A stretch of DNA of 64,000 nucleotides from Marasmius tenuissimus (GCA_029532415.1 JAQOTA010000035.1:372001-436000); one strand, 5' to 3'; counted from the first letter of the stretch, positions 11,365-23,394 are shown. Notes: generated by a model not told the origin, from the sequence alone. A program made the numbers and translations.

Positions 11365-11650
11365 CTGTACCATTTCGAGATGTTTGACACAGGGTGTGAC
11401 ATATGACAAAAATCTCCATTTCGACTTTTGGACACTGGGGTCGGTCTGGTGTGACCGAGAAGAAAATTTCAACAGAATTTGGCCAAAATGCCGTTTTTGG
11501 AAGGGTCTTGAGCCAATTTGAGGTGACAGAAGGTCCGGACCACCGAAAATTTTCGACACACTGGCCTGGGACCTGCGACTGAGGGTGACAATTCAACAAA
11601 ACGGGGTCTCCTGTGACCTGTCACGTGTCGAACATCTCGAAATGGTACAG
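11365..11650. mobile_element. MITE, 286 bp, TA target duplication
   Basis: Terminal inverted repeats begin CTGTACCATTTCGAGATG and extend through TTyGACAC (about 26 bp, one mismatch). The element is flanked by TA at 11363-11364 and 11651-11652. It has no coding capacity. TA duplication and size fit a Tc1/mariner or pogo-derived MITE. Short frames inside it are not genes. Confidence 0.9.
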
Positions 11651-11652
11651 TA

Positions 11653-12459
11653 CACTCTTCATGTGTTACAGACGTGGGCTTTTGAGAGTTCCTTTGTGTC
11701 AGTGACGATGATGTTAGGAGACAACGTCATCATCGCGTACATAACCACGACTGAGCCAACTCTGTTCGCCGACGAAACCCGATATGTAGGCCTTCCCGCA
11801 CTGACACTGGCTTATCATCAAATGTTCTGCCTCGTATCTCCTGCGATGGTCGTTCTCAGTCAGCGGTGCTCAAGGTAGTTCATTGGTTTACCCATAGGTA
11901 AGGGAAACTTCCCTGCTCTGATATTGTCACACATTCAACTGGTTACGATCATAGACATTTTGATGTATTCACTCGGTACCTGGCCACATGTCTTTCCCCT
12001 TGGTGTCCTCGTGCAAAGACGTCCTGCAGAGGGAACCGAAGATACACAAATAAGAACGCGCGGAAGAGGGGAGAAAGAGGAGCAGACTTCTACGGCATCT
12101 GCCATCTCGAGCTTCAATTTCAATTCATAATCCAGATTTTATCGCCAACGAGATACTCGTCATGAACGAGGAAAAAACAAGACCTGACGACCATGCATGG
12201 CTGGCTAGCGAGAGTTGTATCCAGGAAACAGCGACGATCAGCGACGATCAGAATCGCACAACTTCTTCACTCCATATTGAAGTTTTTTTGGCTTCTGAAA
12301 GTCCGCCCGAGCGAACCATATTGCGGCGAGAGATCACTGAATAGACATGTCGGGAGCAACGAACAGGGACGGGCGCTTCAGTACTATATGCATGTGGAGA
12401 AGCAGCGCCATCATCAAATGGCTGTGTCATGAAGATTGATGGATGACCTCGTATAAGGT
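11653..12459. other. No recognisable gene
   Basis: Short frames only. A tandem duplication of about 11 bp (GCGACGATCA twice) occurs at about 12232-12253. I see no family match on either strand. Confidence 0.35.
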
Positions 12460-13789
12460 CCTCCAGTTATACGACCTCCGAAGGCAGCGGTCTCCCGGCG
12501 GGACCTGTAAAACCCTCTGGTGGACGCATCACATTAGCACACTCAATATTACCACTAATGTCCCAGGTTATTGGAAATCTTTTGGGTTGGGTAAAAGCTA
12601 GTTCATCAGGATCACATCCGGGAATGTACAATGGAATCCGAGTGTAAGAACAAATGGTATTTCTAGTTACAGCAGCTACATAGCAGTGACTACGAGATGT
12701 CGAAAGGTTCACAAAAGAGGTTTCGTGATAGCTGACGATCGAACATTAGGTCAGTCATTAGCCGCTGAGTTCAAGCTTGACACCCGCATCCTCATTCAAT
12801 TTGCACAGAAAGTCTTGAGAAAACATCGCAACTGTACTTCTTGGAGGAGGTCTGTAGAAGGTTGCGAAGGCATCGCGTGCGGTGCACTGGGCTACTGGGT
12901 GGTGTTGAACTTGTGAAGATGATCGGCATCAACTTCATATGAATATCACTAATTTGGCAGCCAATAATCATAATGTCCTCGTGCAACATCTCTGAATGCT
13001 ATCCGATGGTTTCTAGCATAGCCTGTTTAGTAAACGATAAGACGCCAAAGCGACGCTGATATGTACCTGGTTTTGTCCAGACACTTCATATGGAGCTTCA
13101 CGCAATCCGATATCTCAGTCTAAGTCACTCGCCTGAACGAAGCTGTGTGTTTAGATCGATCCTATGCTCTCGTTCCAATGTTGGAATATTGCAATTCCTT
13201 GATTAGCATAGCCAGCGTTACATTCCCTTCATGAATACGGGGGAGGGGAAACCTACTAAAATACAAACTTCGTAACCCGAAGCCTACCATTAGGTCAATA
13301 TTACAAACCCTCAAATTGTGTACGCAGACGCCGGTTAAAAAGCTCAAACCTACTAGGTATTAGGAGAGAGGTCTCAGCCTTGTTTCGGACCAATATTATT
13401 CGATGAAGCTTCTTGTCAGAAAGGATGCTATCCCTGCTTAGCTCTGGTTTCTGTATGTTAATATAAAGCCCCTAGACTCCTGTACTCAACTGCCACAAAT
13501 CATTTACTCTTTGCTCTCTGATTGGCCAGATCATTCATCCTGAGTTAGACGGAAACTAAGTGAGTTTCTGGCTGCTCTCGTTGGAAGCGCGGCTATCAAT
13601 CAATCATACTCAGCACGAACACAGACAACATTGTAGTGATCATGATGGAATCATTGAGGTCAGATGAGTATATTGGGCGAGTCAGCCTCTGTATGAGACG
13701 CTGTGATACCCCCTCAACCCGCCTTTGCCACCGACAACTATCACTACAATCTTTGGGAAGTCACGGTCCACATTAGCCCAAAGCCACGA
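12460..13789. repeat. Duplicated upstream flank of copy A (pairs with 25680-27017)
   Basis: Long stretches match the region upstream of copy C in the same order. Examples are TTTTGTCCA with surrounding context near 13070 and 26305, TTAGCATAGC near 13203 and 26440, and TGTAGTGATCATGATGGAATC at 13632 and 26863. Parts also match the region before copy B near 17680. On the minus strand both copies contain frame fragments with similar spacing, so a degraded gene may once have been here; I cannot name it. The last 40 bp before the ATG carry a TCACGGTCCA-like leader shared by all copies. Confidence 0.7.
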
Positions 13790-15298
13790 ATGGCAGATCT
13801 AGCACTCCAGTACCCTCGTCAAATTATCGTTGATGATACAGACCCTCGAATCATCTACGACACTGGTACATGGAACTTTGATGTGTCCAGTTTTAACAAA
13901 TTCGGGGTTCTTGGAAGCCCTTACAACGAGACGATGAAGGGGACAAGCTCAGCGAGCGCAAGTTTCACGTTTACGTTCGAGGGTACGTCTGTAGTCCCAT
14001 CTCTAGAGGTTTCATGTGCTTAACTGTATTCAATTCCGATCTCAGGAGAGTACATCCAGATCAAGGGCGCGAAGGACAACAGTAAACTTCACCCCACGGC
14101 CAACTCCACAGAGGATCGACTAGATCTCCTTCCTAAGTACACCTGCCAGATTGATGGCAGAGCCGTCGCATCCGTCGCTTACAGCGCCTCAACGGACTAT
14201 ACCACCAACCTCGTACTTTGCGAGCAATCCAGCCTTGCAAAGACAAGTCATACAATATCGATGAGCATTAGCGTCAATGATCCCGATACACAGATCTTTT
14301 GGCTGGATTCAATCGAGTATGCCCCTTTGGAGGGAGCGAATATGGCAAATCAAGTGTTGAAGGTGGATTCGAGCGACACAAGCTGTGTCTATCATAATGG
14401 AACGGGCAGTTGGCAAAATAACCTTAGAGGTCTTAACGCAACGGAGGCCGCGGGAGCAAGCATGTCTTTTAGATTCAATGGTGTGTCTCTCCCATCCTTA
14501 CATATTTCTCCCTTATTTCAGACAATCTTTTTTACATTTACCAACAACAATTCGATAGGGACGTCCGTATCTCTGTATGGCACCAACCTCATGACGTCCG
14601 GCGGGGACGCTTTTGCCAACACCACGGGCTCCTACTCAATTGATAACGGCGCGTTTGTCTCCTTCGATATCCCACAGACAAAGCTTTCTCCATCCAATCG
14701 AGAGAACGATTCCTTGGCTTGGGCGAACCAGCGTTTTTTTGCCACTGGCTCAGAACTCGATGGTAGCAAAGAGCATGAAATGGTCATTACCTACATCGGG
14801 GCACAAGATAGCACCGCGCCACCGCAGTGGTTGACGGTTGACTATTTCCTTGTAGGCAATGATGGTTCGCAGGTCAACAAGAATTTACTCGGGTCCGGAG
14901 TAAAGGAAGGGAACGCCAATGTTAAATTGATTGTGGGAACCGTGGTGGGCGGTGTATCGGGTATCCTCCTGATCGCGGGACTGATTTGGTATGTTATGAA
15001 GAAACGGAATAAGACGGAGAATAGTGGTAGCGCCTTAAGCAATGGAGAGGCTTGGACAGGTGAACTTTTACCACGGGATTTCGGGACATTTGAAGCTGGA
15101 GCTGGAGCTGAAAAAGGCGGGGAGCTTGAAGATGAACAGCAAGCAAATTCTGTGGGTATAAGGCAGGCCCAGAGGGAGATGATGAATCAACAGGTTTCTC
15201 AGGAGATGGATGACAGTTCTCGTTATAGCCGGGTCACTGGAAGCACCTCACTTCCGGGGTATTCAATTGTCGCACCACCTAGTTATAAATCGCGGTGA
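13790..15298 (+). CDS. Single-pass membrane protein with two beta-sandwich-like units, copy A
   Basis: Exons 13790-13982, 14046-14480 and 14559-15298 join to 455 residues. The introns (63 and 78 nt) are GT..AG, both phase 1, and conserved in copies B and C. The second intron is a multiple of three, so unspliced reading is also open. The ectodomain has two related units. Unit one starts IIVDDTDPRIIYDTGTWNFD and ends SFTFTFEG; unit two starts KVDSSDTSCVYHNGTGSW and ends SMSFRFNG. An intron follows the final Gly each time. Asn-glycosylation sequons (NETM, NSTE, NGTG) suggest an extracellular location. A Gly-rich membrane helix (about residues 332-356, VGGVSGILLIAGLIWYVM) is followed by KKRNK and a tail of about 95 residues ending in a Pro/Tyr-rich stretch. 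There is no signal peptide at this ATG. Such proteins are common and uncharacterised in Agaricomycetes; binding of sugars is only a guess from the fold-like pattern. Confidence 0.88.
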
Positions 15299-16636
15299 TG
15301 TCTGTGTTTCTATATATATCCAGTCTCTAGACCGCTAACAGGAACAGAGATCTCTCTCAATAGCCTTTGTACCAGGACTGATAGGGATAGGCTGAACTGA
15401 GATATTTGAATGAGTGGAATGAGCTCTTACATTATAGACCTAGAGTACTTAGTTGACTGACTCCTCGCCTTCAGGGGACCAAATTCTTCCGAGGCACAAT
15501 CTACGAGGACAACCAAGGGACATCCGATGGTTTGGAGGAAACAAGAAGTTCGCATTTTTAGTAATTCGTGGTCTCGACTCTCGAGTGCCATCCAGTCTAC
15601 AAAATACCTACTACTGTTCTCGTACATTATGTTATGTTTGAGAGCATCAGGAAAACAGCTCGTTCCGCCGAAGTGGTCTTACGCTGAAACAAATCTGCTT
15701 TGTCTGAATTCTGTATGCTTAGTCTTAATTTTGAGCTCTTGAATGACTTGTGCTTATTTTTCAGAAGGCCTAGCTGAGAAACCCGTCCATCATACCTGGA
15801 ATCAAGCACTCACGCTTGGATATAGATCTTGTTTTTCTCTCAGCCCTCTTACGCCTCAAGTTGTAGTAGCTCAGTTGTAACTAACAATACTAATCAGTAC
15901 AGAAGCCTACGGTATGTTACAGAGTTGAAACTTTTATTTAAAAAAATATGTTGGTGAGTTGTCTCGCCTTTATTGGATAGCGTGGGAACGACTGTGCAGT
16001 TCTTTCGGAAACATCTGAGTGGCTTGGGACCCACCACACGGTCAACACATCTCGTCTGAGTCAGCCATATTTTGACTCTCAACTCGTCCAATTCACGCAT
16101 ACAGAGCTCACAAAGGGATGAACCAGTAGAGGTGTTGAATGGGTATAGGCTAGTTGGTGTGCTCTTTTTATTATCTATTTTTGTCATTCAGAGTCACACT
16201 AATCATTCCAAGTCCTTGAATTTTTCTCTCGAACCGTTGGCCAGGTATGCTGAAACAGTGACAGCAGTCAAAATGCATGAGGCTTCTATGGTATGTCTTG
16301 CATATAGCTCTTTGTGGGAGACTTCTTAGTTTTATTGCCAGGTTAGTTATCATGCCGTACGGTCGCCCCAACCACATTAAAGGTACGTCTCGCATAGGCT
16401 GCCCTCCTCGGACCTCCCGACCTGACACATCACTGCATTATAGGCGAACCATATGTCTGTGCGAGGTACAGCATATTGAAAGGTGGCAGCTCAATAAGAT
16501 ACTAATAGTATGTACCAGTGTATTTGCCATGTTCAGATGTATGTTGTATTATCTACTTGTGATTATTGAATAGATGTGTTCAAATGTTTTATTGATCAAT
16601 CTCAAGCACCTACCGTCAGAATAGGGATATGTAGAT
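15299..16636. other. No gene; duplicated 3' flank then unique DNA
   Basis: About 15330-15520 matches the region after copy B (20470-20650), sharing CTGAGATATTyrAAyGAGT and GGCACAATCTAyGAGG. This shows that 3' flanks were copied with the genes. The remaining sequence to 16636 has only short frames with no family resemblance. Confidence 0.5.
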
Positions 16637-16638
16637 TA

Positions 16639-17163
16639 GTGTTGCCAACGGCTCGGCTCTAACCGCGGCTCAAACTGGTTCCGGAACTGGTTCGGCCAGT
16701 TTGAGCCACCTTCAGTTATATAACATATTTTGCGTTTCCTGAATCCTTTCCAGCCCTCTAAAACACCATAATATTGTAGTATTTTACTTTTAGTTACTTG
16801 TATCGTATATTAAGTCTATAAAATCTAGTTACTTTGAGGTACAGGCCCTGAAGCTTGGTGTGGAAAAATAATCCATGGGTGGGTCGCCACGTGCAGGGCT
16901 GTTCAACAGTGTAGGTATGAGTTCCCAGACACCCACAATGCCAAATACTTGGCTTAAATGGACTACTCATGGTTTATTAGTAACCTCAACTGAATACATG
17001 CAGAAAAACCAACATACCTGATATGAGTGCTTGAACTGCAGTCTAGCCGGTTCGGAGCGGCTCAAGGACCGGAACCGCTACCTGTCAACGGCTTGTGGAA
17101 CCGTGGTTCGGTGTAACCGCGGTTCCGGAGCCGGAGCCGAACCGAACCGACTGTTGGCAACGC
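16639..17163. mobile_element. MITE, 525 bp, TA target duplication
   Basis: The ends read GTGTTGCCAAC on the left and GTTGGCAACGC on the right, flanked by TA at 16637-16638 and 17164-17165. Subterminal regions on both sides are rich in GGTTCGG/CCGAACC and GGTTCCGG words in opposite orientation, extending the inverted-repeat character for about 100 bp. No coding capacity was seen. It is a different family from the other MITEs here. Confidence 0.85.
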
Positions 17164-17165
17164 TA

Positions 17166-18507
17166 ATGTAGATTCTCAGACTAAAACATTGAAGATTTTA
17201 AGCAGATTGAAGAAATTCTCGGAGAGAGCTCTCTCCTGAGTAAGCATTTGTGCTTGATTAAGTAAAAATGCGCTAATCGTCTTAACAAGCGGATTTTTGC
17301 TGAATAAGACGTTTAAGCACAGCATGCTGTTTTCCTGATGAGGGCATTCATGAGGGTATGAGTCAGTGTTTGAAATAGGGCGCTTGGTGTTTTGCCGTCC
17401 AAATCTAAATCCTAATCTCGTGTAACCAGCCTGACGATACACGCTCGCGATCACTGGTGATGCGTGTATATGTATGAAAAGCCTATTATCAATTCAAGCT
17501 ACTGCAGCACAGTCGGATGAAACACCATAAACGCCTTAGATAACCCTCTTTTCATTCACTCGGAGCAGAGACTTAGCGGAAAGGATATCGCTTCAAGTGT
17601 CCCACATGGAGGGGAGTGTCCAGGACATCCTTTGTGAGAAGGACTAGACCAGATGCTGTAGAAGTTGATGGCTTGGCAGCCAATTCAGAATGCCCTCGTG
17701 CTAATCAACTTGACAAGCCGTCTGATGGATGATGCGAAGAGACAAAATCTTGTTACACAAATTCCTGTGGACGGATAATTCGGGTCACATGAAGTTTCAC
17801 AGAAATAGAACATCTCAGCCCGAGACATGTGTACTCCGTGGATCGCGTGCATGTAAATCAGTCATTTGCTCCTGTCGAATCATTAGGATATTGTGACTGG
17901 ATGGTCTAGAGAGTGACCACTCAAGAATACGTAAAATATCTTGAAGATTACTTTTGCGCGTGATGAGCTACTGTACCAGAAGCCTGTCCCCACGGCCAAC
18001 AAATAAAATTGTAGGATGTGTGACCTGAAGTTGGATAACCCGTCGCCATACTGCAACGGTAGCACTCAGCAAAGCAGATTGTCAAACTATCTATCGAACT
18101 GGCTTGTGGCACTGGATACATCTACGGATATTTGGGGGGCCGACGTAGAACTTGTACCTCAGCGTTGTTGTTTGAGCAGGATTCGCACGCTGCTAGGGGT
18201 TTAGATCAGTCCCTATCCTGACTGGCTTTGTGTGAGTATGTAAACCTTGCGATGTTCGTCCCCCCAGAGAACATCAACTTATGATATTAGGATCACCCGA
18301 CCATCCATTTGAAGCTAGACAGAAAATCACTGGAGCCTCGTGACTGCGTGCGTGCTCTCGATAAACGGCATCTATCCATCGGTCTAACGCGACACGGGTA
18401 GTATATGGGTGGCAACATTTCGGTGACGATGGTGGACCTCTTCACTCCCCTTCCCTCCCGACGAACCTTCTTTCACGGTCACGGTCCACGATAACTCTCA
18501 ATCTCCA
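17166..18507. other. Upstream flank of copy B, no gene recognised
   Basis: Parts near 17680 (TTGGCAGCCAATTCAGAATG, then CCTCGTG) match the flank of copy A near 12955. The last 40 bp contain CTTTCACGGTCACGGTCCAC, the leader element shared by the family. No independent gene is recognisable on either strand. Confidence 0.5.
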
Positions 18508-20080
18508 ATGCCAGACCTCTCATCAGAATACCCTCGCCGAATTGTGGTCGACGACACAGACCCTCGAATAACATATGACACCGGTACCTGGAACTTTGAC
18601 GTAACCAGTTTTGACAATTTTGGAGTTCTCGGGAGGCCTTACAACGAGACTTTGAGGGGAACAAACTCAGACAGTGCGAGCTTTACTTTCACTTTTCAAG
18701 GTCAGTCTGTGGCTCTACTTGACCATCGCCTAGTACTTATTGTATTCTTTGGAACCCGTAAAGGCGAGTATGTTCAGATAAGAGGCGCAAAAGACAACAG
18801 TAGAATCCCACCGCCGCCGAACTCTACCTTGGATCAACTCGAACTTTTCCCCAAGTACACTTGCCAGGTCGACGGTAGACCGATTCCACCTAATCCTTAC
18901 AAGTACTCGAAGTATATGACCACCAACCTCGTGCTATGCGAGGGATCCCACCTTTCGAAGACAAACCATACGATATCAATGAATATCAGCGTGAATAACC
19001 CCGACACGCAAACATTCTGGTTAGATTCCATCGAGTACGCGGCTCCGGATGGTGTGAACCTGACGAACTCAGTGGTGAAGGTGGATTCGAGAGATACCAG
19101 CTGTGTTTATCATAACAACACGGGTAGTTGGCAAACACTCTCCGGAGATATCAGTATAGGAGATTCTAATGTGACGGGAGTAGTAGGGGGTTCTATGTCG
19201 TTCAAATTCAACGGTGTGTCAAATCCCTTCGTTAATGAGTTGTTCGGATTCTCGACCATCGTCTTGAGTACTCAACGAGTTTGACGATCCGACAGGAACT
19301 TCCGTCTCCCTGTACGGTGTTAACCTTCTCTTGGCGGATGGATCCCCGCTTGACAGCGCCACGGGGTCCTACAATATCGACAGTGGTGGCTTGGTTACCT
19401 TTGATATTCCCCAAACCAAACGTTTCCCACTCAGCACAGATAACAACTTTTCTTCGTGGTCAAATCAGCGTTTCTTCTCTGTCGCCTCAGGACTCGATGG
19501 TAGCAAGGAGCATGAAATCCTTATCACCTATTCCGGGATAAAGAACGGCACTGGACAAGGGCAGTCGTTATCAGTTGATTATTCTCTCGTGGGGAACGAT
19601 AGCTCCCAGGTCAGTGAAGGTCCGTCCGATTCAGGAGGACAGGAGGATCACGGTAATCACGGATCGGGAAAGCCGATTGGAGCGATTGTGGGAGGCGTCG
19701 TAGGCGGCGTGTTCGGTCTGTTCCTGATTGTTGGACTGGCCTGGTTTGTGATTAAAAAGCGAAGGAAGCAGGGGAATGCTCCCAGCGTTTTGATGAATGG
19801 AGAGCCTATTGTGATGCCATTCAATCCGATGGCTGAAACAGGTGAACCTTTACGACGAGACTCCGGAGCGTTTGGTACTGGATTTAGATCCGAAGGAAGA
19901 GGGCCTGAAGATGCTAGGCGGGCAAATTTTGTGGGTATGAAGCGTGCCCAGCGGGAGGTGGTCAGTCAACAGGCATCTCGGGAGCGGTATAGTGGGTCTC
20001 GGTATAGCGGTGTCACTGGAAGCGGAAGTTCTGCACCGCCGGGGTCCTCAATTGGGGCACCACCTATTTATACACCGTAA
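18508..20080 (+). CDS. Single-pass membrane protein with two beta-sandwich-like units, copy B
   Basis: Exons 18508-18700, 18764-19213 and 19296-20080 give 475 residues. The introns (63 and 82 nt) sit at the same phase-1 positions as in copies A and C. Unit one contains VVDDTDPRITYDTGTWNFD; unit two contains KVDSRDTSCVYHNNTGSW. Between them the conserved KYTCQVDGRPIPP and FWLDSIEYA blocks are intact. A third conserved block, LDGSKEHEILITYSG, precedes a His/Gly-rich linker. The membrane helix lies at about residues 342-366 (VGGVVGGVFGLFLIVGLAWF), then KKRRKQ and a basic tail of about 105 residues ending APPIYTP. The sequence is undamaged, so a functional gene is likely. It lacks an N-terminal signal peptide, like A and C. 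It lies upstream of the tRNA-Thr copy at 20970. Confidence 0.88.
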
Positions 20081-20969
20081 TGTAGGCGATGCTCTCATGA
20101 TAGTCACGAGGAAGAGGAATGTTTAGGTTTCCAACTCGACTTTATCACAACATAAGACGCCGCTTGTTAGCTCTTATTCTTCAGGGCTTTTTGGTCGAGT
20201 CCCAATCATAAAAGTGCATACCGGTCAGGTACTAGCAAAGCCTGAGCCAGTGTGCGAAGTGAGATGGCTGTGAGGCTGCCTTTGATCAAATCATTTGTGG
20301 AGTGCGATGCTACCAAGCTAAATTGATAGTCAAACTAGATGTGTGACACAAAGCAATCTTGCGTACCTGAACTTTTCATACTTAGAGCTTTTACTAACAG
20401 CAAGATCGATAGCTGAACTCAATCAATATAATAGAGGATTCTGGCGCACCTGATTCTCTCGCCTCACATCGATCACAGTTCTTCTTTGAGTTCCTATCCT
20501 CCAGCCCCTAGAATCTTTGTCTCTTGAATAGCCTTTATACGAGGGGGTAGGTTGACCTGAGATATTCAAACGAGTAGATTGCAGGGTAGTCGATCGGCTT
20601 TAGTTGACCGTAACATTTCAAGGCACAATCTATGAGGGGAGGGGCTGATGGCTTGGCCGGGGCAGAAATGAAAAGTCCGCTCATTCTCATAGTACGTTCT
20701 GTTGCGCTTGAGCCTTGAGAGTTGGCTGTGCCGAACTAAATCCGACTCTGTACTCCACAGTCGGAGCCGGACCGGTTGCTTGCAGTCATTAATGATGCAG
20801 CGTTCCACTAGCCCTACAATCATAATGATGAAGAGGCCAATCCGCGCGAGAGTTTCCTGGTAAGGGTGGTAGTAAATAAAGGCCACGAATTTCGATGAGT
20901 CTCAAAGCGGCTCCATCTTCGTTCGCCAAGCCCTGGCTTATCATGATTGTGGTTTAAGGCAATGTTATG
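20081..20969. other. Duplicated 3' flank of copy B; no gene recognised
   Basis: About 20470-20650 matches the flank after copy A. A minus-strand frame (20886-20566) includes a hydrophobic patch but has no family I know and no conserved counterpart after copy A, so I leave it unassigned. Confidence 0.4.
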
Positions 20970-21065
20970 TCCCTCTTAGCTCAGTGGTAGAGCGCTTCAC
21001 TAGTATAACCCTCGGAGAAGTTGATAATAATGAAGAGGTCAGTCGTTCAAGTCGGCTAGAGGGAA
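20970..21065 (+). tRNA. tRNA-Thr(AGT) with anticodon-loop intron
   Basis: The cloverleaf is complete. The acceptor stem TCCCTCT pairs with AGAGGGA, the D-arm is GCTCAGTGGTAGAGC, the anticodon stem CTTCA pairs with TGAAG, and the T-arm AGTCG-TTCAAGT-CGGCT pairs with one G-U. The loop reads C-T-AGT-A, giving anticodon AGT (Thr; reads ACT/ACC/ACA after A-to-I editing). An intron of 24 nt (21006-21029) follows position 37, the usual site. The discriminator base is A at 21065. The best-preserved of five related copies in the window. It is convergent with the Thr-rich pseudogene whose stop is 245 bp downstream. Confidence 0.88.
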
Positions 21066-21724
21066 CCTGTCGAATAGATCTTTTTTGGCGCACTTGACGG
21101 GGTAACGATTTGTCCTGGAATTTTCGTATCATATGTACTCGCTTCCATTGATACAACTCAAAGCGGTGTCCAGTCACGATCCGCAATCTGCAAATGTACA
21201 TATCGGAAGTAAGAGACAAAAAAAAAGAAAAAGAAAAGAAAAAGTTCGTCATAGAAACTAATGCCAGGACGACGTGCGATATCGGTAGCAACTCAAGTTC
21301 TTCAATGATCTCAGAGCACATTGAGCTCGATAATACCTTGCGTCGGGAGAGCAAGGTCATCAAGACAAGGACTTGTAGTCACAGTAGTATTGCAGTAGGC
21401 AAAGTGTAGTGACCCGTGGAGGTTGTTTCGTCACAATCCGATGTATGAGAGGCTGGGGAGGTGTAGGGGCTCGTAGTCGTGCTGACAGTGGCGGGAGTCG
21501 TCGGCGTTGGGGAGGTGTATCCAGAGATGGAAGTAGTTATAGTGATGGGTGGAGTGATCAATGTGGGGGAGGTGTACTCGCTAGTGATCGTAGTGGCCGT
21601 CATTGAATCATCGCAATTGGAAGTATAAGGAAACGTAGTGGGTACGTTCGGGGTTGTAGAAGTGTAGATGGTAACAGAAATAGGAGTGGTAGGTGTCAGG
21701 GAGGTGTAGTGATCATTAGTGGTA

Positions 21725-22114
21725 CTGACCCATTTTAATCAATTCGTATGGGGTTTTGTGTGTGACAAAAAAATTTGCTGGGGAACATTTGTATGGCAGG
21801 CAAATTCCTCCGGGTGACCTGTGACAAAAACGAAAGTTCGTACGCCACTTTCGTGTCGACGAGGGCTTGGGGTGGATGAGTGGGGAGAATGGTGGCAGGC
21901 GAGGCTGCCGTCCACGGTAATTCACAGAAAACACCCGACTTGGGCAAAGAAATCCCAAAAGGGGTCATTTCTTGGCTTTTTAGGCTTACTGCAAGTTTTG
22001 TCACATACCAGGACATTTCGTATGACCTCCCTGTGACTACGTGACCATACGAAAAATTTTCGTATGTGGAGAGGCCTGTGACGTGTGATATACAAATTGA
22101 ATGAAATAGGTCAG
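21725..22114. mobile_element. MITE, 390 bp, TA target duplication
   Basis: The left end CTGACCCATTTTAATCAATT and the right end (reverse complement CTGACCTATTTCATTCAATT) form a terminal inverted repeat of about 28 bp with scattered mismatches. TA flanks it at 21723-21724 and 22115-22116. Both sides continue as the Thr-rich pseudogene, which proves insertion. An internal near-palindrome of CATACGAAAA and TTTTCGTATG lies at about 22045-22065. It has no coding capacity. Confidence 0.92.
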
Positions 22115-22411
22115 TAGTGTTAGTGATAATGGTAGGGATAGGCATCAGAATGATGTAGGAACTCGTAGTCGTAGGCACTGCTGTTGTCTCATCATCACAG
22201 TCAGATGTGGTTGTAGAATGATCATTGGTAGTAGTAAAAATAGGGGTTGTAGGTGTCGGGGAGGTGTATGGGTTCATGGTACTGGAAGTGAAGGTAGTGG
22301 TAGTGTCTGGGATAGAAGTTATGGGTATTGGAGACATACCTACCCATAGTGGTAGTTGTTTTGTTGCAATCAGATGTATGAGTGACCGGAGGCGTGTAAT
22401 GAGGACCTATG

Positions 22412-23394
22412 TGTAATGTGTCTGTTTTCTACACCCATGGGACCCCTATCTTTTCCCCCCAAAACCTACCCCTTGGTACCCTTCCACCATCTATATTCCA
22501 AACCTTCCCATACTCTATGCTCATCCATTCTACCTATTTTAGGCTATACACGGAACCCATCAGTACCTATTCTATCATCTTTCCCTTTCCCAACATCCCC
22601 CGGGATCCCAGATCACACTATCTAGGTCCTGGGATCACATTCACACCATATGGCAAGCCTGTTGGGCATTCCTCATGTTGTCTCGTGACCCCACAGCCCT
22701 TTACTGGGATCTCACAACTCACCCTGGGACCCTCACCAATATTTCGGGACCTTCTTGGGATCAGTTCCCTTGACTCACAGCTATTGGTGGCTACACCTTG
22801 AAGGCCCTGGGATGACTCCAATAATCTCTGACTCATTCCGACTCACTCTGACTCATATTCCTACTCTGTAAATTATCTTTTCTAGTCTCTTGGAACTCTA
22901 TACTGAACTAGTATATAAAGTACATCTAGTACCTTCATATACTTTAGCTCGGTTGTATTATCTCTTATCCAGTCAATGTCTATCAAGCACTCCTGGTTGA
23001 GTATTCTATAAGTCTTTGGCGTACTAACCGTCTCTGTGAGTAGCACACCACATCCCAACAGGTGCACCCATCCACTAAGGCCACAGGACTGTGCCTTCTA
23101 CCTTTTTGCAACTGCCTGCATAACCCAAAGGGCCCTTTCCTCTTTATAATATCACTTGTGGGAGCTTGTGGTGTTCTCTTCACATCCTATCTGCTTGTGG
23201 GAGCCTGCAGATACCCTTCCCAAACCCTTAATTCACATGTACTTGTTCAGGTGGTCCTGAGCTTGGACCCAAGTTTCCGCTAACGCAGTCAAGGAACCCA
23301 AGAGATCAGTTTCCAATTGGCTTTCCCACATCCTGCAACCCTTTTTGTGTATGCCACAGCTGGATTCTTGGCCTCTGGAAAAGCGGTTGTTACA
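22412..23394 (+). mobile_element. Solo LTR, 983 bp, TSD CTATG
   Basis: The element begins TGTAATGTGTCTG and ends GGTTGTTACA (TGTAA..TTACA ends). It is flanked by a perfect 5-bp repeat CTATG at 22407-22411 and 23395-23399. The sequence on both sides is the Thr-rich pseudogene, so the insertion is certain. A TATATAAAG box lies at about 22914. No gag or pol sequence is present. The length and ends fit an LTR of the Ty3 type better than the short Copia-like LTRs elsewhere; that assignment is inference. Confidence 0.9.

Noticed and set aside
11279..11599. Minus-strand frame of 106 codons
   Set aside because: Most of it lies inside the 286-bp MITE and it resembles no protein.
14481..14558. Unspliced reading through the second intron of copy A
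   Set aside because: The 78-nt stretch is in frame but has GTGTGT..GATAG ends, lies where copies B and C have introns, and interrupts the conserved FNG-TSVSLYG junction.
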